From positions 186,001 through 250,000 of the forward strand of contig UBWZ01000007.1 in the NCBI GenBank assembly GCA_900469345.1: a stretch of DNA of 64,000 nt. The letters are read 5' to 3'. Both the position numbers and the translations under genes were made by a program. Below are positions 51,156 through 59,949 of this stretch, one piece after another. How positions within the stretch are numbered: the first letter of the stretch is position 1; every line of letters begins with the position of its first letter. This DNA is from Hyphomicrobiales bacterium. GTDB taxonomy: Bacteria; Pseudomonadota; Alphaproteobacteria; Rhizobiales; Rhizobiaceae. Below the pieces are notes generated by a model, which was given only the letters and a program-made list of their open reading frames with translations, had not been told where the DNA came from and ran no database searches.

Positions 51156-52886
51156 TTACTTCTTGGCGTCAGCCCAGCTCTTCACCAGGTCGTCGTAGTT
51201 GACGGTGACCGGCTTTTCCTTCTCGTTGGCGACCTTCAGCTGCGGCGCAAGGTTGCCCTTTGCGGCAGCATCCTTGTTCCAGTAGGCCAGGTCGTGCTCT
51301 TCGGCGAGCTTCGGCCCCATTTCACCCTGCACCTTGGCGCGTTCGAGGCGCTGCAGCACCTTTTCCTGTTCGCCGCAGAGCGAGTCCATGGCGGCCTGGG
51401 CCGTCTTGGCACCGGAGGACGCATCACCCACGGCCTGCCACCAGAGCTGGGCAAGCTTCGGGTAGTCCGGCACGTTGGTACCCGTCGGAGACCACTGAAC
51501 GCGAGCCGGCGAGCGGTAGAACTCGATCAGGCCGCCGAGCTTGGGGGCGCGTTCCGTGAAGCTCTTGTCGCGAATGGTGGATTCGCGGATGAAGGTCAAA
51601 CCCACATGGCTCTTCTTCACGTCCACCGTCTTGGAGACGACAAACTGTGCGTAGAGCCAGGCCGCCTTGGCGCGAGCGTCCGGGGTGGATTTCATTAGCG
51701 TCCAGGAACCCACGTCCTGATAGCCGAGCTTCATGCCGTCCTTCCAGTAGACGCCATGCGGCGAAGGTGCCATGCGCCACTTCGGCGTACCGTCTTCGTT
51801 GACGACCGGCAGGCCCTTCTTGACGGCATCGGCCGTAAACGCCGTGTACCAGAAGATCTGCTGCGCCACTTCGCCCTGCGCCGGCACGGGGCCGGATTCG
51901 GAGAAGTTCATGCCCTGGGCTGTCGGCGGAGCATAGGCCTTCAGCCAGTCGAGGTATTTCTGGATGGCGTAGACGGAGGCAGGACCGTTGGTATCGCCGC
52001 CACGCGCGACGCAGGATCCGACGGGCTGCGACTTCTCGTTGACCTTGATGCCCCATTCGTCGACGGGCAAGCCGTTCGGGATGCCCTTGTCGCCGTTGCC
52101 GGCCATGGACAGCCAGGCATCGGTGAAGCGCCAGCCGAGCGACGGGTCCTTCTTGCCATAGTCCATATGGCCGAAGACTTTCTTGCCGTCGATCTCGCGG
52201 CCGGTGAAGAAGGCGGCAATGTCTTCATAGGCCGACCAGTTGACCGGAACGCCGAGTTCGTAGCCGTACTTCGCCTTGAAGTCTGCCTTGTTCTTGGCGT
52301 CGTTGAACCAGTCGTACCGGAACCAGTAAAGGTTGGCGAACTGCTGGTCGGGAAGCTGGTACAGCTTCTTGTCCGGCGCCGTGGTGAAGGACGTACCGAT
52401 GAAGTCGGCGAGATCGAGGCCGGGGTTGGTGACGTCCTTGCCTTCCTTGGCCATCCAGTCGGTCAGCGAACGGGCCTGCTGATAGCGCCAGTGGGTGCCG
52501 ATCAGGTCGGAGTCGTTGACGTACGCGTCGTAGATGTTCTCGCCCGACTGCATCTGCGTCTGCAGCTTTTCGACCACGTCTCCTTCCGAGATCAGGTCAT
52601 GCGTGATCTTGATGCCGGTGATCGCGGTGAAGGCGGGCGCCAGCACCTTGGATTCGTATTCGTGGGTGGTCAGCGTTTCCGACACGACCTTGATGTCCAT
52701 GCCGGCGAGCGGCTTGGCCGCGTCGATGAACCACTGCATTTCCTTTTCCTGGTCCGCCCGTGGCAGGGTGGACAGGTCACCGATTTCCTTGTCGAGGAAC
52801 TGCTTTGCCTCGTTCATGCCGGCAAAGGCAGTGCCTGTCAGAGCCAGCAAGATGCCTGCTGTGGTTGCTAAGAGATGCGTTCGCAT
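51156..52886 (-). CDS. glpV: Glycerol ABC transporter binding protein
   Basis: Periplasmic glycerol-binding protein of the rhizobial GlpV type, 576 residues, much longer than common sugar-binding proteins, as is usual for this family. Signal peptide (RTHLLATTAGILLALTGTAFAG); characteristic blocks are EMQWFIDAAKPLAGMDIKVVSE, NIYDAYVNDSDLIGTHWRYQQ and RSPARVQWSPTGTNVPDYPKLAQLW. GGGAGGA before the ATG at 52886. Last gene of glpRDSTPQUV; ends just before the strong terminator. Confidence 0.92.
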   Translation of the reverse strand: MRTHLLATTAGILLALTGTAFAGMNEAKQFLDKEIGDLSTLPRADQEKEMQWFIDAAKPLAGMDIKVVSETLTTHEYESKVLAPAFTAITGIKITHDLISEGDVVEKLQTQMQSGENIYDAYVNDSDLIGTHWRYQQARSLTDWMAKEGKDVTNPGLDLADFIGTSFTTAPDKKLYQLPDQQFANLYWFRYDWFNDAKNKADFKAKYGYELGVPVNWSAYEDIAAFFTGREIDGKKVFGHMDYGKKDPSLGWRFTDAWLSMAGNGDKGIPNGLPVDEWGIKVNEKSQPVGSCVARGGDTNGPASVYAIQKYLDWLKAYAPPTAQGMNFSESGPVPAQGEVAQQIFWYTAFTADAVKKGLPVVNEDGTPKWRMAPSPHGVYWKDGMKLGYQDVGSWTLMKSTPDARAKAAWLYAQFVVSKTVDVKKSHVGLTFIRESTIRDKSFTERAPKLGGLIEFYRSPARVQWSPTGTNVPDYPKLAQLWWQAVGDASSGAKTAQAAMDSLCGEQEKVLQRLERAKVQGEMGPKLAEEHDLAYWNKDAAAKGNLAPQLKVANEKEKPVTVNYDDLVKSWADAKK

Positions 52887-52959
52887 AGAGTCCTCCCGAG
52901 TTGCGATTGCGGTCCAGTTACCAGGCGTCCAATCCTCCTGACGCCTCTTAGAAGCTTGC

Positions 52960-53241
52960 TTACACGAAGCGGAACACGCCGACGGCGTAGACCACTGCGA
53001 GGGCAAGAGCCCACCACAGGTTAGGGCCGACAAGCCCCAGCCATGCGAGATTGATGAAGGCGGAGCCAAGCAGGGATATGAAGAGCCTGTCGCCCCGCGT
53101 CGTCTCGAACTGCAGAATGCCTTTGCGCGGAGACCCGCCCGGCACGAGATATTCCCAGACGCTCATGCCCACCAGGAGCAAGAGGATCGTCAGGAAGAAC
53201 AAAGCCGTCGGGGCGGTCCAGGCCATCCATGTGAAGTTCAT
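52960..53241 (-). CDS. glpU: Small membrane subunit of the glycerol transporter (DUF2160)
   Basis: A 93-residue, two- or three-helix membrane protein of DUF2160, with TAPTALFFLTILLLLVGMSVWEYL and the LGFETTRGDRLF-like connector (here ILQFETTRGDRLFISLLG) . Always found in glpSTPQUV operons of rhizobia and of unproven biochemical role; probably an accessory to the GlpPQ channel. Lies 17 bp after glpQ. Confidence 0.88.
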   Translation of the reverse strand: MNFTWMAWTAPTALFFLTILLLLVGMSVWEYLVPGGSPRKGILQFETTRGDRLFISLLGSAFINLAWLGLVGPNLWWALALAVVYAVGVFRFV

Positions 53242-53257
53242 TGTCTGTCCCTCCCCT

Positions 53258-54085
53258 TCAGACGCGACCGAGCGCGAAGCCCTTGGCGATGTAGTTGCGG
53301 ACGAAATAGATCACCAGCGCGCCCGGCACGATGGTCAGCACGCCAGCTGCCGCCAGCACCCCCCAGTCCATGCCGGCGGCAGAGACCGTGCGGGTCATGA
53401 TCGCCGAGATCGGCTTGGCTGCCGTGGTCGTCAGTGTGCGCGCTAGAAGCAGTTCCACCCAGGAAAACATGAAGCAGAAGAAGGCAGCGACGCCGATGCC
53501 GGAGGCAATCAGCGGCATGAAGATCCGCACGAAGAAGCGCGGGAAGGAATAGCCGTCGATATAGGCCGTCTCGTCGATTTCCTTAGGCACGCCCGACATG
53601 AAGCCTTCGAGAATCCACACCGCGAGCGGCACGTTGAAAAGGCAGTGGGCAAGCGCCACCGCGATGTGCGTGTCGATCAGCCCGAAGGCGGAATAGAGCT
53701 GGAAGAAGGGTAGCGCGAACACTGCCGGCGGCGCCATGCGGTTGGTCAAGAGCCAGAAAAACAGGTGCTTGTCACCGAGGAAGCGATATCGAGAGAAGGC
53801 ATAGGCCGCGGGAAGTGCTGCGGCCACCGAGATCAGCGTGTTGAGCGCCACATAGATGATCGAGTTGATGTAGCCATTGTACCACGACGGATCGGTGAAG
53901 ATGACCGTGTAGTTCGCGAGCGTCGGATTGTGCGGCCACAGCGAGAAGGCTCCGGTGATCTCGGAGTTTTCCTTGAAGCTCATGTTGACAAGCCAGTAGA
54001 TCGGCAACAGCAGAAACATGATGTAGAGCGTCGCCACGAGCCAGGAGAGGTTTCCGGCAGGCTTGTATTTGGTGTTCGTCGCCAT
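53258..54085 (-). CDS. glpQ: Glycerol ABC transporter permease GlpQ
   Basis: Carbohydrate-type (MalG-like) permease of 275 residues with six helices. The cytoplasmic EAA loop is KEIDETAYIDGYSFPRFFVRIFMPLI, the usual EAA---G---------I-LP pattern. GGAGGG precedes the ATG. Forms the membrane channel with GlpP. Confidence 0.92.
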   Translation of the reverse strand: MATNTKYKPAGNLSWLVATLYIMFLLLPIYWLVNMSFKENSEITGAFSLWPHNPTLANYTVIFTDPSWYNGYINSIIYVALNTLISVAAALPAAYAFSRYRFLGDKHLFFWLLTNRMAPPAVFALPFFQLYSAFGLIDTHIAVALAHCLFNVPLAVWILEGFMSGVPKEIDETAYIDGYSFPRFFVRIFMPLIASGIGVAAFFCFMFSWVELLLARTLTTTAAKPISAIMTRTVSAAGMDWGVLAAAGVLTIVPGALVIYFVRNYIAKGFALGRV

Positions 54086-54099
54086 CGTCTTTTCCCTCC

Positions 54100-54966
54100 T
54101 CAGGCGTCTGCATCGCTGCTGGTCATGACGGTGTAGAACACCCAGGACATCAGCAGGATGATGAGGAAGTAGATGATCGACATGGCTGCCGCGGGCCCCA
54201 GATCGAACTGCCCGATGGCCATCTTGACGAGATCGATGGACAGGAAGGTCGTGGAATTGCCGGGGCCACCGCCGGTGACGACGAAGGGTTCTGTATAGAT
54301 CATGAAACTGTCCATGAAGCGCAGCAGGACGGCGATCAGCAGCACCCGCTTCATCTTCGGCAGCTGGATATAGCGGAACACCGCCCAGCGGGACGCGCCG
54401 TCGATCTTGGCCGCCTGATAATAGGCGTCGGGAATGGAGACGAGACCGGCGTAGCAGAGCAATACTACAAGGCTCGTCCAGTGCCAGACGTCCATGAGGA
54501 TGACGGTCGCCCAGGCATCGGCTGGATTACGGACGTAGTTGTAGTCGACCCCGATCGCTTCCAGTGCGTGGCCGAGAAGGCCGATATCGACGCGCCCGAA
54601 CACCTGCCAGATGGTGCCCACCACGTTCCAAGGGATGAGCAGCGGCAGGGCCATCAGCACGAGGCAGACCGGAACACCGATGCCGTGCTTGGGCATGTTG
54701 AGCGCGATGAAGATTCCCAGCGGAATTTCTATCGCCAGGATGATGAAGGAGAAGATCAGGTTGCGACCGAGCGCATCCCAGAAGCGGGAGGAACTGAGGA
54801 TCTGGCTGAACCAGTCGGTGCCGGCCCAGAAGAACTCGTTATTGCCGAACGTGTCCTGAACGGAATAGTTGACGACGGTCATCAGCGGGATCACCGCCGA
54901 AAAAGCGACCAGCACGAGCACTGGCAGGACCAGAAACCAGGCTTTGTTATTCCAAGTCTTTTCCAT
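54100..54966 (-). CDS. glpP: Glycerol ABC transporter permease GlpP
   Basis: MalF-like permease, 288 residues from ATG 54966 (an upstream ORF extension overlapping glpT is rejected). Six helices; EAA loop YYQAAKIDGASRWAVFRYIQLPKMK. Starts 4 bp after the glpT stop region. Pairs with GlpQ. Confidence 0.92.
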   Translation of the reverse strand: MEKTWNNKAWFLVLPVLVLVAFSAVIPLMTVVNYSVQDTFGNNEFFWAGTDWFSQILSSSRFWDALGRNLIFSFIILAIEIPLGIFIALNMPKHGIGVPVCLVLMALPLLIPWNVVGTIWQVFGRVDIGLLGHALEAIGVDYNYVRNPADAWATVILMDVWHWTSLVVLLCYAGLVSIPDAYYQAAKIDGASRWAVFRYIQLPKMKRVLLIAVLLRFMDSFMIYTEPFVVTGGGPGNSTTFLSIDLVKMAIGQFDLGPAAAMSIIYFLIILLMSWVFYTVMTSSDADA

Positions 54967-54970
54967 CCGT

Positions 54971-56041
54971 TCAAGCCTTCGCGCCGATGCGCCAGGAATT
55001 GGCGTAGATGTTGATGGCGGCCGGGTCGAAAGTGATCCTCGCGTCCGCGGGAATGTCCTCGTCCTCGGCCGAGATGATGGCGATCGGCTGGCCTTCAAAT
55101 TCGGCCCGTACGATCCTGTGGCGGCCGATATCCTCGACCCGGCTGATACGGACGGGCATCCCTTCCCGCCCGATCCGGACGAATTCCGGCCGAATGCCGA
55201 TCTCGATCTTGTCGGTCGGCGCCGCTTGCGGCGCGTGGTCGAGCGTCACCGCCACGTCGCCGACCATGGCGCGGGCACCGTCGAGCCGAGCCGGCAGCAC
55301 GTTCATGCCCGGCGAGCCGATGAAATAGCCGACGAAGGTGTGGCGCGGACGCTCGAAGAGCTCGGCCGGCGTGCCGATCTGCACGATTTCGCCCTCGTAC
55401 ATGACGACCACCTTGTCGGCGAAGGTCAGCGCCTCGGTCTGGTCATGCGTCACATAGACCATCGTAAAGCCGAACTGCTTGTGCAGCCGCTTCAGCTGCG
55501 ACCGCAGCACCCACTTCATATGCGGGTCGATGACGGTCAGCGGTTCATCGAAGAGAATGGCGTTGACGTCGTTGCGCACCAGCCCTCGGCCGAGCGAAAT
55601 CTTTTGCTTCTGGTCGGCCGTCAGGCGCTGCGCCTTGCGGTCGCTCCAGTCGGACAGGTCGATGATTTCCAGCATGTCGCGCACGCGCCGGTCTATATCC
55701 GCTTCAGGCACGCCGCGGTTGCGCAGCGGAAAGGCCAGATTGTCGTAGACCGTCATGGTGTCGTAGATGACCGGAAACTGGAAGACCTGCGCGATATTGC
55801 GCTCCTGGGTCGACAGGTTGGTGACATCCTTGCCGCCGAACAGGATGCGCCCATGCGAGGGGTGAAGCAGCCCGGAGATGATGTTGAGCAGGGTCGTCTT
55901 GCCGCAACCGGATGGTCCGAGCAGCGCGTAGGCGCCACCGTCTTCCCATTCATGGTCGACTTCGCGCAGCGCGTAGTCCTTGTCCGAGACCGGGTTCGGA
56001 CCGTAGGCGTGGCGGATATGGTCGAGGGTGATGCGTGCCAT
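54971..56041 (-). CDS. glpT: Glycerol ABC transporter ATPase GlpT (degenerate signature motif)
   Basis: MalK-type ATPase, 356 residues. Walker A GPSGCGKT, Walker B AILFDEPLTVID and the H-loop VTHDQTEAL are intact, but the expected LSGGQQQR signature is LTADQKQK and the D-loop is altered (LTVIDPHM). The C-terminal TOBE-type domain (IEIGIRPEFVRIG) is present. The protein would complement GlpS in a heterodimer with one complete ATP site. Shares name only with E. coli GlpT. Confidence 0.92.
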   Translation of the reverse strand: MARITLDHIRHAYGPNPVSDKDYALREVDHEWEDGGAYALLGPSGCGKTTLLNIISGLLHPSHGRILFGGKDVTNLSTQERNIAQVFQFPVIYDTMTVYDNLAFPLRNRGVPEADIDRRVRDMLEIIDLSDWSDRKAQRLTADQKQKISLGRGLVRNDVNAILFDEPLTVIDPHMKWVLRSQLKRLHKQFGFTMVYVTHDQTEALTFADKVVVMYEGEIVQIGTPAELFERPRHTFVGYFIGSPGMNVLPARLDGARAMVGDVAVTLDHAPQAAPTDKIEIGIRPEFVRIGREGMPVRISRVEDIGRHRIVRAEFEGQPIAIISAEDEDIPADARITFDPAAINIYANSWRIGAKA

Positions 56042-56051
56042 TCGTTTTCCC

Positions 56052-57128
56052 TCACGCTGCCATGCTGGTGGAAATAGCGCGACCATCGCCGGCAAACGCC
56101 ATCAAGTGTCTGCTGTCGAGGAAGACGTCGATCATGGCGTCGGGGTCGATGTCATGGATGCCGGGCGCCAGCATGATCCAGCGGGCGCCTGCGAAATCGA
56201 GGTGGACAAAGCTCTCGGAGCCGGTGATCTCGGCAATCTGGATCCTCGCCTGGAGGCGCGGCGCACTGGGCGTCTGCGGCGAAAGCGACAGGTGATGCGG
56301 ATGAAAGGCGATCGTCACGGGCCCGTCGGCGATATGCGACAGGTGGGCCGGCACCGGCAGATCCCCGCTTCCGCTGTGGGTGAAGGCGCCGTTCGATTTT
56401 ACCACGTCGATCGCGTTGAGCGGCGGATCGGCGAAGGTTCTGGCGGTCGCCAGATCGCCCGGACGGCGATAGACATCGATCGTTGGTCCGAACTGGGTGA
56501 CCCTTCCTTCGCGCAGGGTCGCGGTATTGCCACCGAGCAGCAGGGCTTCGGAAGGTTCGGTTGTCGCATAAACGAAAATGGCACCGGACTGGGCGAAGAT
56601 TCTCGGCAGTTCCAACCGCAGCTCCTCGCGCAACTTGTAGTCGAGGTTGGCAAGCGGCTCGTCCATCAAAACCAGGCTGGCATTCTTGACGAGCGCGCGG
56701 GCCAATGCGGTGCGCTGCTGCTGACCGCCTGAAAGGTTAAGGGGCGTACGATCGAGGTACGGCGTCAGGCGCATTAGTTCAGCAGCCTTTCGAACCTCCC
56801 GGTCGATCGTGGCTGCATCCTTGCCGGCGATGCGCATCGGCGACGCGATGTTTTCGTAGACGGTGAAAGCCGGGTAGTTGATGAACTGCTGGTAGACCAT
56901 GGCGACGTTGCGTTTCTGCACCGGAAGACCGGTGACATCGACGCCATCGAACAGGATCGACCCGCTGGTGGGCCGATCGAGACCCGCCATCAGCCGCATC
57001 AGCGATGTCTTGCCCGACAGGGTTGGCCCGAGCAGAACATTCAGGCTGCCGCGGGAAAGCGAAAGGCTGGTGGGGTGGATATGATAATCACCCCCGACGA
57101 GCTTTGCCGCGTTGCGCAATTCCAACAT
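56052..57128 (-). CDS. glpS: Glycerol ABC transporter ATPase GlpS (missing switch histidine)
   Basis: MalK-type ATPase, 358 residues. Walker A GPTLSGKT, signature LSGGQQQR and Walker B LVLMDEPLANLD are normal, but the H-loop histidine is threonine (YATTEPSEAL rather than VTHDQxEA). The complementary defects of GlpS and GlpT leave one consensus composite site. First transporter gene after glpD. Confidence 0.92.
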   Translation of the reverse strand: MLELRNAAKLVGGDYHIHPTSLSLSRGSLNVLLGPTLSGKTSLMRLMAGLDRPTSGSILFDGVDVTGLPVQKRNVAMVYQQFINYPAFTVYENIASPMRIAGKDAATIDREVRKAAELMRLTPYLDRTPLNLSGGQQQRTALARALVKNASLVLMDEPLANLDYKLREELRLELPRIFAQSGAIFVYATTEPSEALLLGGNTATLREGRVTQFGPTIDVYRRPGDLATARTFADPPLNAIDVVKSNGAFTHSGSGDLPVPAHLSHIADGPVTIAFHPHHLSLSPQTPSAPRLQARIQIAEITGSESFVHLDFAGARWIMLAPGIHDIDPDAMIDVFLDSRHLMAFAGDGRAISTSMAA

Positions 57129-57166
57129 GCGATCCCGTGCCTCCTCACACCGGGAACATGCCGCTT

Positions 57167-58669
57167 TTAGACAGCCAGGCTAGCCAGCTGTGCGGCCATG
57201 TACTCCTCCAGATCCACTGCCTGCTCCTTCGTGAGGCGCAGGCCCTCCTTTGTTCTCCGCCAAAGCACATCCTGGGCACTGACGGCCCATTCATGCGCCA
57301 TCAGGTAGCGCACTTCTGCTTCATAGAGATCGCTCCCGAACTGCCGGCCCATGTCCTCCATGCGGCCAGCATTGCCCAGAAGCACCGGTGCGCGCGTGCC
57401 GTAACGGCGTACCAGCCGCCGCGCCAGCCGCTCCGGCAAAAATCCGTATCGCTGCTTCAGCTTTGAAACTTCCGCATCATATCCCTTCACCGGAAAGTCG
57501 CCACCCGGCAAGCGGCTTTTGGCGGTCCAGGCCGGGCCTTTGGCGCCGATCGCTTCCGCCACTTTCTCGAGCGCATGTTCGGCAAGCCGGCGCGACGTCG
57601 TCAGTTTGCCACCGAAGACATTGAGCACCGGCGCGCCCTGACCGCTCTCGATCTTCAGCACGTAGTCGCGGGTTGCCTCCTGCGCCTTGGAGGCACCGTC
57701 GTCGAAGAGTGGCCGGACGGCAGAGTAGGTCCAGACGATATCCGCAGGCGTCACCGGCTCCTTGAAATACTCGGAGGCGGCGTTGCAAAGATAGTCGGTC
57801 TCCTCCTGGGAAATCCGGACATCCTTCGGATCGTCGGTGTAGTCGCGATCGGTTGTCCCGATCAGCGTGAAATCGTCCTCGTAGGGGATGGCGAAGATGA
57901 TCCGGTTATCAGGGTTTTGGAAGAAGTAGGCCCGCGTGCCCTCGAATTTCTTGCGCACGACGATGTGGCTGCCCTGAACAAGGCGGACATGGTGGGCGTC
58001 GTTGTGGCCAAAGGCGTTGCGAATGACCTGGTCAACCCAAGGTCCGGCGGCATTCACAAGCATCCGGGCCTGATGCTTGTCGCGGCGGCCCGTGATCATG
58101 TTGACGGTCTCGACCATCCAGACGCCGTTATCCACATGCGCGGACACAACCTTGGTGCGCGGCATGATGAGCGCGCCGTTATCGGCCGCGTCGCGGGCGT
58201 TGAGGACGACGAAGCGGGCATCATCGACCCAGCCGTCGGAATATTCGAAGGCCTTGGAGAAGATCCCCTTCAGCGACTGCCCCGCCGGATCCTTGCGCAG
58301 GTCGAGAACGCTCGTGGGCGGCAGCAGCTTGCGGCCGCCAAGATGATCATAAAGGAAGAGACCAAGCCGAATTAGCCAGGCCGGCCGAATACCGCCCTTG
58401 TGATAGGGCAGAACAAACCGCATCGGCCAGATGATGTGCGGCGCCATGGCCCAGAGGACCTCGCGCTCCATCAGCGATTCCCGAACGAGCCGGAATTCGT
58501 AATGCTCCAGATACCGAAGACCACCATGGATAAGCTTGGTCGCGCCGGACGAGGTGCCGGAGGCGAAGTCGTCCATTTCGGCGAGCGCTACGGAGTAGCC
58601 GCGACCGGTTGCATCGCGTGCGATGCCGCAGCCGTTGATACCTCCACCGATCACGAACAGATCATACAT
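57167..58669 (-). CDS. glpD: Glycerol-3-phosphate dehydrogenase, FAD-dependent
   Basis: Aerobic respiratory GlpD type, 500 residues: oxidises sn-glycerol-3-phosphate to dihydroxyacetone phosphate, passing electrons to quinone at the membrane. N-terminal FAD motif FVIGGGINGCGIARDATGRG (dinucleotide-binding GxGxxG) and GATKLIHGGLRYLEHYEFRLV. YRFVLPYH region and LIGTTDRDYTDDP follow. No glycerol kinase gene is in the window, so kinase must lie elsewhere. Preceded by promoter and GlpR-like repeats at 58722-58778. Second gene of the operon. Confidence 0.93.
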   Translation of the reverse strand: MYDLFVIGGGINGCGIARDATGRGYSVALAEMDDFASGTSSGATKLIHGGLRYLEHYEFRLVRESLMEREVLWAMAPHIIWPMRFVLPYHKGGIRPAWLIRLGLFLYDHLGGRKLLPPTSVLDLRKDPAGQSLKGIFSKAFEYSDGWVDDARFVVLNARDAADNGALIMPRTKVVSAHVDNGVWMVETVNMITGRRDKHQARMLVNAAGPWVDQVIRNAFGHNDAHHVRLVQGSHIVVRKKFEGTRAYFFQNPDNRIIFAIPYEDDFTLIGTTDRDYTDDPKDVRISQEETDYLCNAASEYFKEPVTPADIVWTYSAVRPLFDDGASKAQEATRDYVLKIESGQGAPVLNVFGGKLTTSRRLAEHALEKVAEAIGAKGPAWTAKSRLPGGDFPVKGYDAEVSKLKQRYGFLPERLARRLVRRYGTRAPVLLGNAGRMEDMGRQFGSDLYEAEVRYLMAHEWAVSAQDVLWRRTKEGLRLTKEQAVDLEEYMAAQLASLAV

Positions 58670-58721
58670 ACGCGGACCCGCCCCTCCCCGAGCCGAAAGC
58701 GCCTGACGGCGCCGAACCGCT

Positions 58722-58778
58722 AATCGAAACTAAAACACATTAAATCGAAAATTTTCCGAATGTCAAACGAATGTCAAA
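58722..58778 (-). promoter_or_regulatory. glpD promoter with direct repeats for GlpR
   Basis: On the minus strand the glpR stop is followed by TTGACA (-35) and, 17 bases later, TTAATG (-10). Eleven-base direct repeats CGAATGTCAAA (plus strand) lie at 58757-58767 and 58768-58778, and AATCGAAA repeats at 58722-58729 and 58743-58750, 21 bp apart, i.e. two helical turns. TTTCGATT-type repeats are typical DeoR-family targets in alphaproteobacteria. Implies glpD can be expressed separately from glpR. Confidence 0.55.
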
Positions 58779-59559
58779 CCGCAACCGGCTCTTCCCGGAT
58801 CATTGCTTCCACAAGCCTCACGCCACTCTGTTCGCAAAGCATTTTGATGGGCTGGGAATCGCACTGATCGGTAATGAAGGTGTGGACCTGGCTGATCTGG
58901 GCGATCCGGACAGGAGCCGTCCGCTCGAACTTGGTCGAATCAGCGACGAGGATGACGTGACGGGCATTTGCGATAATCGCCTGGGCGACTTTGACCTCAC
59001 GGAAGTCATAGTCCAGCAGAGCGCCATCGTGATCGATGGCCGACGTGCCGATGACGGCATAATCGACCTTGAACTGGCGGATGAAATCGACCGCCGCCTC
59101 GCCAACGATACCGCCGTCGGATTGGCGGACCACGCCACCGGCAATCACCACTTCAATATCGTCCTGCGTTCTCAACCTGTTGGCAACGTTGAGATTGTTG
59201 GTGATGACCATCAGGTTGCGGTGGTTGATCAATGCCTCCCCGACCGCCTCTGTCGTCGTACCGATATTGACGAAGAGCGACGCGCTGTCGGGTATCATTG
59301 CAGCCGCAGCCGCGCCGATCGCCTGCTTTTCCGCTGCAGCAATCTGACGGCGGGCGTCATAGAGCATGTTTTCCGTACCCCGCGGAAAGGTAGCGCCACC
59401 ATGCACGCGCGTGAGAAGCTGCGCCTCGCACAGGTCGTTCAGGTCCTTGCGGATGGTCTGCGGCGTGACGGAGAAGAGCGCGGCAAGATCCTCGACCAGA
59501 ACACGTCCGGACGACCGGGCCTGATCGATAATCTTCGCCTGCCGGTCCGTCACATGCAT
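58774..59559 (-). CDS. glpR: GlpR, DeoR-family repressor
   Basis: A 261-residue DeoR-type repressor. N-terminal winged helix VEDLAALFSVTPQTIRKDLNDLCEAQLLTRVHGGA; C-terminal phosphosugar-sensing domain with NIGTTTEAVGEAL, ITNNLNVANRL, IGTSAIDHDGALLDYDFREVKVAQ and ILVADSTKF. Presumably senses glycerol-3-phosphate. First gene of glpRDSTPQUV; starts ATG 59559 after AGGAA-like AAGGAAAGC. Confidence 0.9.
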   Translation of the reverse strand: MHVTDRQAKIIDQARSSGRVLVEDLAALFSVTPQTIRKDLNDLCEAQLLTRVHGGATFPRGTENMLYDARRQIAAAEKQAIGAAAAAMIPDSASLFVNIGTTTEAVGEALINHRNLMVITNNLNVANRLRTQDDIEVVIAGGVVRQSDGGIVGEAAVDFIRQFKVDYAVIGTSAIDHDGALLDYDFREVKVAQAIIANARHVILVADSTKFERTAPVRIAQISQVHTFITDQCDSQPIKMLCEQSGVRLVEAMIREEPVAV

Positions 59560-59575
59560 TTTCGCTTTCCTTTCG

Positions 59576-59615
59576 GCATGGTTTCATTTTGCGCGAAAAT
59601 GTGGCGGATCGCAAC
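59576..59615 (-). promoter_or_regulatory. glpR promoter and operator-like palindrome
   Basis: Minus strand TTGCGA, 17 bases, CAAAAT. A CATTTT ... AAAATG palindrome (59585-59601, centre CGCGC) overlaps the -10 and shares the TTTTCG element with the glpD repeats, suggesting autoregulation. Confidence 0.4.
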
Positions 59616-59741
59616 AGGCGTGTTTTCTCAGGGTACAGGTTCGCAGGCCGCCCGCTGGTGACCACGGCGGAGGTGCCTGCTCTCAAAAGATCGGTGGAGG
59701 GACGTTTCGCAACCAAGGGGATCGCGTCGGCCACGAAATAC

Positions 59742-59776
59742 AAAAAGCCTGCCGCGGGAGGAGGTGCGGCAGGCTT
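59742..59776 (-). terminator. Intrinsic terminator of the CCUCCUCCC RNA
   Basis: Perfect 11-bp stem AAGCCTGCCGC / GCGGCAGGCTT, loop containing CCTCCTCCC, then five T on the minus strand (59742-59746). The most 3' of the four hairpins and the only one with a U-tract. Confidence 0.75.
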
Positions 59777-59929
59777 CTTGAAACAATAGAGCAACAGCTG
59801 GGAGGAGGAGTGCCGCTGCTCTGGCAGGTTTCCTTGGGAGGAGGATAGGATCCCTGCGACGTCGGCTTTCCCTGGGAGGAGGTAGGTAAGGCCGACAACA
59901 AGAAGATATCTGAAATCCGCACAAAACCT
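59742..59929 (-). ncRNA. Candidate small RNA with four CCUCCUCCC hairpin loops
   Basis: Four hairpins in 155 bp, each with CCUCCUCCC in the loop when read on the minus strand: loops at 59874-59882, 59836-59844, 59800-59808 and 59756-59764. Stems: 59861-59896 (mismatched), 59824-59857, 59789-59821 (ten pairs with two G-U) and 59745-59776 (11 perfect pairs, followed by U5). CCUCCUCCC is the anti-Shine-Dalgarno motif of the alphaproteobacterial cuckoo/CcsR and alpha-r14/NfeR1-type sRNAs. A TAAAAT-like -10 at 59936-59941 suggests a start near 59929. Not derived from an annotated gene. Confidence 0.7.
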
Positions 59930-59949
59930 AGGCAGATTTTAGCAGGTCA

